From Acidimicrobiia bacterium (lineage in GTDB: Bacteria > Actinomycetota > Acidimicrobiia > UBA5794 > UBA11373), in NCBI GenBank assembly GCA_025456165.1, contig JALOLI010000019.1, positions 1 through 10,447 on the forward strand: a DNA stretch of 10,447 bases, read 5' to 3'. Each line of letters starts with the position of its first letter. Position 1 is the first letter of the stretch. Shown in pieces: positions 1-7,889 of the stretch. The notes beneath the pieces were generated by a model, which searched no databases, was not told where the DNA came from, and was given only the letters and a program-made list of their open reading frames with translations. A program made the translations under genes and the position numbers.

Positions 1-1553
<1,553 letters not shown>

Positions 1554-1558
1554 GCGCC

Positions 1559-2104
1559 GTGAGCGGGGCGGGCTTCCCGCTCCTCGGCCGGCGCTTCGTC
1601 GCCCGGGGCTCGTTCATCACCGTCGAGCGGTGCTACTACCTGGGTCGGGGCGTTCGCTGGACGGTACGCGACATCGTGCGCCACCCGGGTTCGGTCGCCG
1701 TCATCCCCTGGGACGGGCGAGAGGTCCACCTGCTGCGCCAGCATCGGGCCCCGGTTGGAGGGCCCCTGCTCGAACTGCCCGCCGGCAAGCGAGATGTCCC
1801 CGGCGAGGATCCGGCGGAGACCGCCCGGCGGGAGTGCGTCGAGGAGGTGGGCCTGCTCCCGGGCCGGCTGACGCTGCTGCACCAGGCCTACACCTCGCCC
1901 GGTTTCACTGACGAGCTCACCTGGGTCTACCTGGCCGAGGACCTGTCGCGGGTGCCTGCCGCCCCGCAGGGGATCGAGGAGGAGGCGGCGGCGACGGTCT
2001 CGCTCAGCCTGGAAGACGCCCTGGCGGCCCTGTCCGCCGGCGAAGTTCGCGACGCCAAGACGATCCTGGGCCTGTACGCCCTGGCGCGCCGGGTGGGCCG
2101 GTGA
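1559..2104 (+). CDS. Nudix hydrolase, probable ADP-ribose pyrophosphatase
   Basis: Probably hydrolyses ADP-ribose to AMP and ribose 5-phosphate in the cytoplasm. The product is 181 residues. The Nudix box runs from Gly76 to Leu99, with RECVEEVGL supplying the metal-binding Glu95/Glu96. One extra residue sits between the first Gly and Glu compared with the classic GX5E spacing; I recall the same in actinobacterial ADP-ribose hydrolases. LLELPAG precedes the box, and YTSPGFTDE follows it, with Pro114 about 16 residues after the last conserved Gly, an ADP-ribose pyrophosphatase signature. The frame is open far upstream inside pyrG, but homology starts only after GTG 1559, which has a GGAG 9 bases before it. 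Its TGA overlaps the xerD start in a GTGA. M. tuberculosis has the same pyrG-Nudix-xerD order. Substrate specificity is inferred; other nucleoside diphosphate sugars are possible. Confidence 0.9.
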   Translation: MSGAGFPLLGRRFVARGSFITVERCYYLGRGVRWTVRDIVRHPGSVAVIPWDGREVHLLRQHRAPVGGPLLELPAGKRDVPGEDPAETARRECVEEVGLLPGRLTLLHQAYTSPGFTDELTWVYLAEDLSRVPAAPQGIEEEAAATVSLSLEDALAALSAGEVRDAKTILGLYALARRVGR

Positions 2105-2982
2105 CTCTCGAAGACCGCATCTCCGAGTACCTCGCCGCCCTGCGAGCAGAGCGCGGCCTCTCCGGGGCCACGGTGTCGGCTTACCGGCGCGACCTGCAGC
2201 AGTACGCCGCCTTTCTGAACGGCCGTGACCCCGACCCTGAGACCGTGGCCGGCTTCATCGCCGCCCTGCACCGGCGAGGCCTGTCGGTGGCGACGGTGGC
2301 CCGCCGCGTAGCCGCGGTCCGGGGCTTCCACCGGTTCCAGGTGGCCGAGGGGCTGTCCGGCGAGGACCCGACCGCACTGCTCGACAGCCCGCGCCGCCGG
2401 GCCGCGCTTCCCAAGGCGCTCGCCGTCGAGGAGGTGATCCGCCTGCTCGAGGCCCCCGACGGCGCCACTCCCGACGGAAGGCGGGACCGGGCCCTGCTCG
2501 AGTTCCTGTACGCCACCGGGGCGCGAGTGGCCGAAGCGGTGGCCCTCGACCAACTCGACTTGGACCTGGAAGAGGGAACGGCCCGGCTCACCGGGAAGGG
2601 GGACAAGCAGCGGGTGGTGCCGGTGGGGGGAGCAGCCTGCCGGGCCCTGGCCGCCTACCTGCCGGATCGCCTGGCATGGCGCCGGCCGGGGCGCGATCCC
2701 GGCGCCGTCTTTCTCAACATGAGAGGGGGGCGCCTCACCCGGCAGGGGGCCTGGGCGATCGTCCGCCGGCACGCCGTCCGGGCCGGCCTGGAGCCCGATC
2801 TGGTGTCCCCGCACGTGCTCCGGCACTCGGCCGCCACCCACATGGTGGAGGGGGGAGCAGACCTCAGAACCGTACAGGAACTCCTCGGTCACGCTAGCAT
2901 CAGTACCACACAGGTCTACACCCGAGTGTCGCCGCGGCACCTGCTCGAGGTGTACGCCACTTCCCACCCCCGCAGCAGCTGA
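2101..2982 (+). CDS. xerD: Tyrosine recombinase XerD
   Basis: Site-specific recombinase that, with a XerC partner, resolves chromosome dimers at dif. The product is 293 residues. The N-terminal SAM-like core-binding domain spans about 1-90 (YLAALRAERGLSGATVSAY). The catalytic domain carries the complete active set: Arg142 (TGARVAE), Lys166 (GKGDKQR), His238 and Arg241 (HVLRH), His264 (LGHAS) and nucleophile Tyr273 (QVYTRV). Each is offset by exactly six residues from E. coli XerD (R148, K172, H244, R247, H270, Y279), so internal spacing is conserved. GTG 2101 overlaps the Nudix stop by four bases, implying coupled translation. It is called XerD rather than XerC or an integrase because of this spacing and the pyrG-Nudix-xerD...scpAB context. 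No dif site or att repeats are visible nearby, so this looks like the housekeeping enzyme. Confidence 0.93.
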   Translation: MTLEDRISEYLAALRAERGLSGATVSAYRRDLQQYAAFLNGRDPDPETVAGFIAALHRRGLSVATVARRVAAVRGFHRFQVAEGLSGEDPTALLDSPRRRAALPKALAVEEVIRLLEAPDGATPDGRRDRALLEFLYATGARVAEAVALDQLDLDLEEGTARLTGKGDKQRVVPVGGAACRALAAYLPDRLAWRRPGRDPGAVFLNMRGGRLTRQGAWAIVRRHAVRAGLEPDLVSPHVLRHSAATHMVEGGADLRTVQELLGHASISTTQVYTRVSPRHLLEVYATSHPRSS

Positions 2983-2988
2983 GGCCCA

Positions 2989-3342
2989 ATGACAACTGCC
3001 ACTCATCCCGAGGCCCATCTCACTCTCCTGGAGGCCCGCGCTCGCCTGCTGGAGCGCCTCACCCAACTGGGAGCCGAGGAGACGGGGGAGTTGCGCGCCG
3101 ATGTCGAGTTCGGCGACGGCTTCGCCGATGCCGCGGCCGCCACTGCCGAGCGCACCGAGGTCCTGGGCCTGGTGGACAGCCTCAAGAAGAACCTCGACGA
3201 CGTCGACTCGGCTCTGCGGCGCCTGGAGGAGGGCCGCTACGGGATCTGCATCAAGTGCGGGCGGGACATCGGGGCCGACCGCCTGGCCAGCCGGCCCGAG
3301 TCGGTGCTCTGCGTGGAGTGCAAGGCCAAAGCCGGGTCGTGA
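2989..3342 (+). CDS. TraR/DksA-family zinc-finger protein
   Basis: Small (117 residues) regulator-type protein. DksA relatives enter the RNA polymerase secondary channel, but its target here is unknown. The first 80 residues are helical and charged, with two long helices expected to form a coiled coil; residues 40-55 would be the tip, with acidic Asp43 and Asp47 followed by Ala. The C-terminal zinc finger is Cys87-x2-Cys90-x17-Cys108-x2-Cys111, the exact C4 spacing of the DksA/TraR family, and GRYGIC precedes it as in relatives. The tip is not a textbook DxxDxA. ATG 2989 follows the xerD stop by six bases with GAGG at 2981-2984, a rather short spacing. The next gene starts 42 bases later. No enzymatic function is suggested; actinobacteria also use CarD and RbpA as polymerase partners, unrelated to this fold. 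Confidence 0.9.
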   Translation: MTTATHPEAHLTLLEARARLLERLTQLGAEETGELRADVEFGDGFADAAAATAERTEVLGLVDSLKKNLDDVDSALRRLEEGRYGICIKCGRDIGADRLASRPESVLCVECKAKAGS

Positions 3343-3384
3343 GACCGTGACCCGGCCCGCTCCCCGGGGCAGCCGGGCCGCGAG

Positions 3385-4074
3385 ATGATCTCCGACAACC
3401 GCGTTCTCGACGTCGCCCTGCTGCTGGCCATTCTGATCCCCAGCGTCGTCTTCCACGAGGTCACCCACGGCTGGGTGGCGGAGCGCCTGGGCGACCGCAC
3501 CGCCCGGCTCGCCGGCCGCATCACCCTGAACCCACTCCGCCACGTGGACCCCTTCGGTTCGCTCCTGTTCCCGGCGGTGCTGGCCGCGGCCGGGCAGAAC
3601 GTCTGGGGCTGGGCCCGGCCGGTGCCCGTCGATCCCGCTCACTTCCGCCGGCCCACCGAAGGCATGGCGCTGGTCGCCGTGGCCGGGCCGGCAAGCAATC
3701 TCGTGCTGGCCTTCGTCGCTGCCCGGGCCGGGAGGCTGGTCGATCTGCGCTCCGCGGGTGGGCTGGCCGGCCTGGGCCGGGGGGTCTACTGGGAGGGGCT
3801 CGACATTGGGATCCGCACCAGCGCGCTCTGGGGGAGGGTGCTGGTCGCCTTCGTGGTGGTCAACTGCTCGCTGGCGGTGTTCAACATGCTGCCGATCCCG
3901 CCCCTGGACGGCAGCCGCCTGGTGCCGCTGGTGCTCCCGCCCCGGGCCCGCCCCGCCTTTGCCCGCCTCGCCCCCTACGGGTTCCTCGTTCTGTTCCTGA
4001 TGATCGTGGCGTTCCCCGGTGCCCTCTCCTTCGTCGGCGGCGCCGTGGGCTGGGTCCTGCGGGTGATCGTGTGA
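3385..4074 (+). CDS. Site-2 protease family (M50) membrane metalloprotease
   Basis: Predicted integral-membrane zinc protease of the short PDZ-less group that cleaves within or near the membrane; the substrate is unknown. The product is 229 residues. The HExxH motif is HEVTH at 24-28 inside the first hydrophobic segment. It is followed by GRITLNPLRHVDPFGSLLFP, typical of this family, GPASNL at 101-106, and the second metal-ligand motif NMLPIPPLDGSRL at 167-179 with Asp175. Hydrophobic stretches at about 7-23, 60-70, 94-113, 150-168 and 195-225 suggest four to six membrane segments. ATG 3385 is the only start codon after the in-frame stop of the preceding gene at 3340; its Shine-Dalgarno is poor. 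Its stop overlaps the start of the HD protein in a GTGA, so the two are likely translated together. Confidence 0.9.
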   Translation: MISDNRVLDVALLLAILIPSVVFHEVTHGWVAERLGDRTARLAGRITLNPLRHVDPFGSLLFPAVLAAAGQNVWGWARPVPVDPAHFRRPTEGMALVAVAGPASNLVLAFVAARAGRLVDLRSAGGLAGLGRGVYWEGLDIGIRTSALWGRVLVAFVVVNCSLAVFNMLPIPPLDGSRLVPLVLPPRARPAFARLAPYGFLVLFLMIVAFPGALSFVGGAVGWVLRVIV

Positions 4075-4550
4075 GCGGCGGACCGGGCCACCTGGTGCGG
4101 CGCTTCTTCGGCGTCCTTGGGGCCCACCCGCTGCGGCCTGCGGAGCAGGCGTGGGTGGCGAGCCTGCTGCGCCCCGCGGAGTGGGCCCTGTTCTGGGGGC
4201 AGGCCGCCGCCGACCAGCGCCACGCCTTCGCCTGCGCCCGAGCCGCCCGAGCCGCCCTGCCCGAGCGTGACGACCTGGCCCGGGCTGCCCTGCTCCACGA
4301 CGTGGGAAAGCGCCACGCCGACCTCGGCGCCCTCGGGCGGTCGCTGGCCACCACGCTGCGTTTCCTGCGCTTGCCCGCCCACGGGCGCCTCGCCGCCTAC
4401 CTCGCCCACGCCGCCACCGGTGCCGCCGACCTCGCTGCGGCCGGGGCGGAGCCGGTGGTCGTGGACTTCGCCCGGCACCACCACGCCCCGCGTCCGGAAG
4501 GCCTGCCGAGTGCCGACTGGGATGTCCTGTGCCGGGCCGATCGCGATTGA
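4071..4550 (+). CDS. HD-domain protein, possible phosphohydrolase
   Basis: Small 159-residue protein with an HD-type metal site: His51 (QRHAF), His76-Asp77 in ALLHDVGK and a candidate final Asp157 in LCRAD near the C terminus. An extra histidine cluster, RHHHAPRP at about 135-142, could also bind metal. HD proteins usually hydrolyse phosphate esters of nucleotides or cyclic nucleotides, but no substrate can be assigned. It has no recognisable sensor, GAF or RelA-type synthetase domain, so it is not a Rel/SpoT enzyme. GTG 4071 overlaps the M50 protease stop by four bases, which ties it to that gene. A 46-base gap follows before scpA. The sequence is Ala/Arg/Leu-rich, as expected at this GC content. 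Confidence 0.8.
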   Translation: MSGGPGHLVRRFFGVLGAHPLRPAEQAWVASLLRPAEWALFWGQAAADQRHAFACARAARAALPERDDLARAALLHDVGKRHADLGALGRSLATTLRFLRLPAHGRLAAYLAHAATGAADLAAAGAEPVVVDFARHHHAPRPEGLPSADWDVLCRADRD

Positions 4551-4578
4551 AAGACGGCTCCGTCCCTGCCGGCGGCAA

Positions 4579-4584
4579 TACCAT
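4579..4584 (+). promoter_or_regulatory. Possible -10 element ahead of scpA
   Basis: TACCAT, within AATACCATGG, is a TANNNT match in the 46-base gap between the HD gene and scpA, 12 bases before the scpA ATG. No -35 hexamer sits at a suitable distance: TTGAAA at 4547-4552 is 26 bases away, which is too far. It is a single hexamer match and so weak; it could be an internal promoter for scpAB. Confidence 0.2.
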
Positions 4585-4596
4585 GGCCGCTGCGCC

Positions 4597-5355
4597 ATGA
4601 GCTACCAGGTGACCACCCCGGTCTTCGAGGGACCTCTCGACCTTCTCCTGAGGTTGATCACCGAGCGCCAACTCGAGATCACCGAGGTGAGCCTGGCGGG
4701 GTTGGTGGACGAGTACCTGGAGCACCTCGCCCGGATCCAGACGCTGGACCTCGAGGTGACCTCCGAGTTCCTCCTGATCGCGGCGACTCTGATCCAGATG
4801 AAAGCGCGCCGGCTGCTCCCGGGAGGGGCCCCGGTCGACCCCGACGAGGAATTGGCGCTGGCCGAAGAGCGCGATCGGCTGCTCAGCCGCCTGCTGGCCT
4901 GTTTGACCTTCAAGGACGTGGCCGCCGTTCTGGCTCACCGGCTGGAGGGAGCGGCCCGTTTCGTCGGGCGCGACGCCGGCATCGACCCCGGGATCGCGCC
5001 CCTGCCCCCGCTGCTGCGCCTCCCCTGCGACGCCGCCGCCCTCGCCCGCCTGGCGGGCCGTCTCCTCGAGCGGAGGCAAGAGCCCGACCTCGACCACCTC
5101 GACCTCGACCTGCCATCGGTGGCCGTTGCCATCGACCAGGTGCGGCTCCGCCTGGCGGCCGAGATCCAGATGGACTTCGAGCGTCTCACCGCCGGCCTGC
5201 ACCGGCCCGTCGAGGTCGTCGCCTACTTCCTGGCCGTGCTGGAACTCGTGCGCTGGGGATTGGTCGAGGCCGCCCAGGAGCACCCCTCTCTGCCGATCCT
5301 CCTGCGCCACCGCCGGGAGGCCGCCACGGGCCTGGTGAGCGAATGGCAGACGTGA
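4597..5355 (+). CDS. scpA: Segregation and condensation protein A
   Basis: Kleisin subunit that bridges SMC heads and recruits ScpB, forming the condensin-like complex that organises and segregates the chromosome. The product is 252 residues, a normal length. The N-terminal signature FEGPLDLLLRLI is at 10-21. VSLAGLVDEYLEHL (31-44) and EFLLIAATLIQMKARRLLP (57-75) form the SMC-neck-binding helical domain. The middle (about 76-170) is variable and rich in Leu, Asp and Glu. The C-terminal winged helix is near 172-245, with VEVVAYFLAVLELVRWG at 205-221. ATG 4597 starts three residues before the family's usual conserved region; upstream in-frame codons lie within the HD gene and show no similarity. 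Its stop overlaps scpB. SMC itself is not in the window. The ribosome binding site is not obvious. Confidence 0.96.
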   Translation: MSYQVTTPVFEGPLDLLLRLITERQLEITEVSLAGLVDEYLEHLARIQTLDLEVTSEFLLIAATLIQMKARRLLPGGAPVDPDEELALAEERDRLLSRLLACLTFKDVAAVLAHRLEGAARFVGRDAGIDPGIAPLPPLLRLPCDAAALARLAGRLLERRQEPDLDHLDLDLPSVAVAIDQVRLRLAAEIQMDFERLTAGLHRPVEVVAYFLAVLELVRWGLVEAAQEHPSLPILLRHRREAATGLVSEWQT

Positions 5356-5933
5356 GCAACCTGCTCCCGGCCGTCGAGGCCATTCTCTTCGTCGCCGAGG
5401 AGCCGGTTCCCGTCCAGGAGATCGCCGAAGTCCTCGAGGTCCCGGCCGGTGACGTGGAGGAGGCTCTCGCGGCCTTGCCGGGGAGGCTGGCCGAGCGTGA
5501 CTCCGGTCTCGTGCTGCGGGAGGTGGGGCGCGGCTGGCGCCTCTACACCCGACCCGACCTCCACCCCTATCTGGAGAGGTTCGCCGCCGGGGCCACCGCT
5601 GCCCGGCTCAGCCGGGCAGCCCTGGAGACGCTGGCGGTGGTGGCCTATCGGCAGCCCGTCTCGCGGGGGCAGGTGTCCGAGATCAGGGGAGTGGACTCCG
5701 ATCACGCCCTCCGCACGCTGGAGCGGCGCGGCCTGGTAGACGTGGTGGGCCGGGCCGCCGGCCCCGGGGCCGCGGCGCTCTACGGCACCACCGACCTGTT
5801 CCTCGAGAAGCTGGGCCTGCGGTCTCGGGAGGAGTTGCCCCCTCTGGCAGACCACGTCCCGCCCGCCGGGGTGGTGGCCCGGCTCGAGGAGCCCTTCCGC
5901 CCGGAGGAGCCATCGAGCGACTCCAGCGACTGA
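5343..5933 (+). CDS. scpB: Segregation and condensation protein B
   Basis: Partner of ScpA in the SMC-ScpAB complex; it dimerises and binds the ScpA linker. The product is 196 residues with two winged-helix domains. The first is at about 6-80 (NLLPAVEAILFVAEEPVPVQEIAEVL). The second is at about 88-165 with the family signature RAALETLAVVAYRQPVSRGQ, then EIRGVDSDHALRTLERRGL and YGTTDLFLEKLGL. The C-terminal tail is acidic and Ser/Pro-rich. Two starts are possible: ATG 5343, overlapping scpA by 13 bases, or GTG 5352, giving a four-base GTGA overlap and a protein three residues shorter. GGTGAG at 5334-5339 is rather close to the first and rather far from the second. The ATG is listed by convention. 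Either way translation is coupled to scpA. Confidence 0.95.
   Translation: MADVSNLLPAVEAILFVAEEPVPVQEIAEVLEVPAGDVEEALAALPGRLAERDSGLVLREVGRGWRLYTRPDLHPYLERFAAGATAARLSRAALETLAVVAYRQPVSRGQVSEIRGVDSDHALRTLERRGLVDVVGRAAGPGAAALYGTTDLFLEKLGLRSREELPPLADHVPPAGVVARLEEPFRPEEPSSDSSD
5903..5908 (+). promoter_or_regulatory. Ribosome binding site supporting an ATC start of rluB
   Basis: GGAGGA is one of the best Shine-Dalgarno matches in the window. It lies three bases before ATC 5912 (four if GGAGG is counted). No ATG, GTG or TTG in the rluB frame lies near it. It sits inside the last codons of scpB, as expected for a coupled downstream start. Confidence 0.5.
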
Positions 5934-6616
5934 TCGCCCATTCGGGGCTGTGCTCCCGGCGAGCCGCCGAGGAGCTGGTCCGCGCCGGGAGGGTCACCGT
6001 CGACGGCGCCCCGGCACACCTGGGGCAGAAGGTCGACCCCGGGACGGCGCGCGTCGAGGTGGACGGAGTGCCTCTGCCGATTCGGCCGGGGCTCGTCTAC
6101 TACCTGGTCTACAAGCCGGTCGGCGTGGTGAGCACGGCCTCGGATCCCCAGGGCCGGCCCACGGTGGTCGGACTGGTCCCCGCGGAAACGCGCGTCTACC
6201 CGGTGGGCCGCCTCGATGCCGACAGCGAGGGCCTCATGATCCTCACCAACGACGGGGACCTGGCAGCCCACGTCGCCCACCCCCGCCATGCGGTTCCCAA
6301 GACCTATCTGGCTCGCGTCGAGGGATCGCCGGGGCGAAAGGCCATGCGGGCCCTCACGGCAGGCGTCGAGCTGGATGATGGCCCGGGGCGGGCCCAGCAG
6401 GCTCGCCTGGTGGGGGAGCACGGCGGGCAGGCCCTGGTGGAGGTGGTCATGGGGGAGGGGCGCAAGCGGGAGGTGCGGCGCCTGCTCGCCGCCGTGGGCC
6501 ATCCCGTTCTCAGCCTCGTTCGCACGGCCGTCGGCCCGGTGCACGACCCGGCGCTCCGGCCCGGTACCTGGCGGCCTCTGACCCTCGACGAGGTGCGGCG
6601 CCTCTACATGGCATGA
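5912..6616 (+). CDS. rluB: Pseudouridine synthase, RluB-like, apparent ATC start
   Basis: Converts a uridine in 23S rRNA to pseudouridine. From ATC 5912 the product is 234 residues beginning (M)ERLQRLIAHSGLCSRRA, which matches how relatives begin. The S4 RNA-binding domain is at about 1-60 (SRRAAEELVRAGRVTVDG). The catalytic domain has YYLVYKPVGVVST, then GRLDADSEGLMILTNDGD with catalytic Asp102, KTYLARVEG, and GRKREVRRLLAAVGHPVLSLVR. The first ATG/GTG/TTG in this frame is GTG 6059 (residue 50), which would delete nearly all of the S4 domain. ATC 5912 follows GGAGGA and overlaps scpB by 22 bases; CTG 5930 is a weaker alternative. The function call is sure, the start is not. The scpA-scpB-rluB order is shared with mycobacteria. 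Target position and RluB versus RluE/RluF type are inferred from context. Confidence 0.93.
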   Translation: MERLQRLIAHSGLCSRRAAEELVRAGRVTVDGAPAHLGQKVDPGTARVEVDGVPLPIRPGLVYYLVYKPVGVVSTASDPQGRPTVVGLVPAETRVYPVGRLDADSEGLMILTNDGDLAAHVAHPRHAVPKTYLARVEGSPGRKAMRALTAGVELDDGPGRAQQARLVGEHGGQALVEVVMGEGRKREVRRLLAAVGHPVLSLVRTAVGPVHDPALRPGTWRPLTLDEVRRLYMA

Positions 6617-6623
6617 TGCGCCG

Positions 6624-7889
6624 GTGAGGTCGTTCTGCCTGCCGCGGAAGGCGTTGTGCGCCGAGGCCCGCGTCCCCGGGGACAAGTCGCTCTCCCACCG
6701 CGCCCTCCTGCTGGGGGCCATGGCCGCCGGGCAGAGCCGGGTGGCCGGCCTGGGGCCGGGCGATGACGTTGCCGCCACCGCGGCGGCGCTGCGCTCGATG
6801 GGGGTCGCAATAGGGGGCGGCAGGCTCGCTTCGCCCGGGGTGGGCTCCTGGACGGCTGCTCCGGGGCCCATCGATGCCGCCAACTCGGCGACCACCATGC
6901 GCCTGCTGGCCGGCGCCCTGGCCCCCCGGCCGTTCCTCACGACGCTCGTCGGCGACGCGTCATTGATGACCCGCCCCATGGGCCGGCTGGTGGCGCCGCT
7001 GGCGGCTCTCGGCGCCCGCGTGGAGTTGGGGGCGAGCGGCCGTCCTCCGGTCACGGTGGGCATGGACCGGCTGCACGGAGCCGCCGTGGCGGTTCCCCAA
7101 GCGTCGGCACAGGTACGCACCTGCGCTGCCCTGGCCGCCCTCCAGGCCGAAGGGCCCAGCGTCATCGACTCCCCTCCGGGGTTCCGCGACCACACCGAGC
7201 GCTGGCTGGAGGCCATGGGCCTCGGCCGCCGGCTCAGCGACACGAGGTTCGAGGTCCTCCCCGGCCCTGTGCCCCCCGAGCGCTACGACCTACCCGGGGA
7301 CCTGTCGGCGGCCGCCTTCCTGCTTGCCGTCGCCGCCCTCCGGCCCGGGGCCGAGGTGACGGTCCGGGAAGTGACCCTCAACCCCGGCCGCACCGGTTTT
7401 CTCGACGTACTCGAGGCCATGGGCGCCCGGGTCCGCCAAACGACGACTACCTCGGTCCACGGCGATCCGGCAGGGGACGTGACGGTCACCGGGGATCGGC
7501 TTGCCGGCACGCGCGTGTCCGGGCAGCTGGCGGTGCGGGCGCTGGACGAGCTCCCTCTGGTGGCGGTCCTGGCCGCCGCGGCCACCGGGGAGACGATCGT
7601 CACCGGGGCGGCCGAGCTTCGGGTCAAAGAGAGCGACCGGATTGCCGCCGCCGTGAGGCTGGTCCGGGCCCTCGGCGGGGAAGCCGACGAGACGCCCGAC
7701 GGGTTCATCGTCGCCGGCGGGGGCCGGCTGCGGGGAGGTATGGTGGCGGCCGGAGGCGACCATCGGATCGCCATGGCGGCCGCAGTCGCCGCGGCGGCCA
7801 CCGAGGGTGAGGTGGTGGTGGACGGCTTCGAGGTCGTGCGGGTGTCCTGGCCCGGCTTCGGCGAGGCCCTGGAGGCGCTGTGGTCGTGA
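6624..7889 (+). CDS. aroA: 3-phosphoshikimate 1-carboxyvinyltransferase (EPSP synthase), class II-like
   Basis: Joins phosphoenolpyruvate to shikimate 3-phosphate in the shikimate pathway to aromatic amino acids. The product is 421 residues. Conserved sites are PGDKSLSHRA with Lys21 and Arg26, NSATTMRLL at 87-95, SLMTRPM with Arg117, SAQVR at 161-165, RDHTE at 188-192, NPGRTGFLDVL at 253-263, LDELP with Asp308, VKESDRIAA at 334-342 and HRIAMA at 380-385. RDHTE and the SAQV stretch fit class II enzymes, although the usual Lys after SAQV is Arg here. Residue 89 is Ala where E. coli has Gly96, as in class II enzymes such as CP4. GTG 6624 lies seven bases after the rluB stop without a clear Shine-Dalgarno; the N-terminal lead of 16 residues before VPGDKS is of normal length. 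It overlaps cmk by ten bases. Confidence 0.97.
   Translation: MRSFCLPRKALCAEARVPGDKSLSHRALLLGAMAAGQSRVAGLGPGDDVAATAAALRSMGVAIGGGRLASPGVGSWTAAPGPIDAANSATTMRLLAGALAPRPFLTTLVGDASLMTRPMGRLVAPLAALGARVELGASGRPPVTVGMDRLHGAAVAVPQASAQVRTCAALAALQAEGPSVIDSPPGFRDHTERWLEAMGLGRRLSDTRFEVLPGPVPPERYDLPGDLSAAAFLLAVAALRPGAEVTVREVTLNPGRTGFLDVLEAMGARVRQTTTTSVHGDPAGDVTVTGDRLAGTRVSGQLAVRALDELPLVAVLAAAATGETIVTGAAELRVKESDRIAAAVRLVRALGGEADETPDGFIVAGGGRLRGGMVAAGGDHRIAMAAAVAAAATEGEVVVDGFEVVRVSWPGFGEALEALWS

Noticed and set aside
2101..2982. xerD as an integrase of a mobile element
   Set aside because: Catalytic spacing matches housekeeping XerD exactly, gene order is the conserved pyrG-Nudix-xerD, and there are no att repeats, excisionase or tRNA gene nearby.
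4117..4596. Upstream extension of the scpA frame through the HD gene
   Set aside because: The translation is Pro/Thr/Ser-rich noise out of frame with the HD protein; the ScpA signature begins just after ATG 4597.
5089..5114. Tandem GACCTC-type repeat in scpA
   Set aside because: It simply encodes alternating Asp/Leu in the variable ScpA linker and is too short to be a functional repeat.
1927..5310. A 1127-codon open frame on the minus strand
   Set aside because: It runs antisense across five or more well-identified genes, has low-complexity Gly/Arg/Pro/Gln-rich sequence and no recognisable domain. Long antisense open frames are expected at this GC because stop codons are rare.
6624..7889. 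A horizontally acquired aroA
   Set aside because: Base composition and codon use look like the neighbours, and aroA next to cmk is common, so there is no sign of recent transfer.
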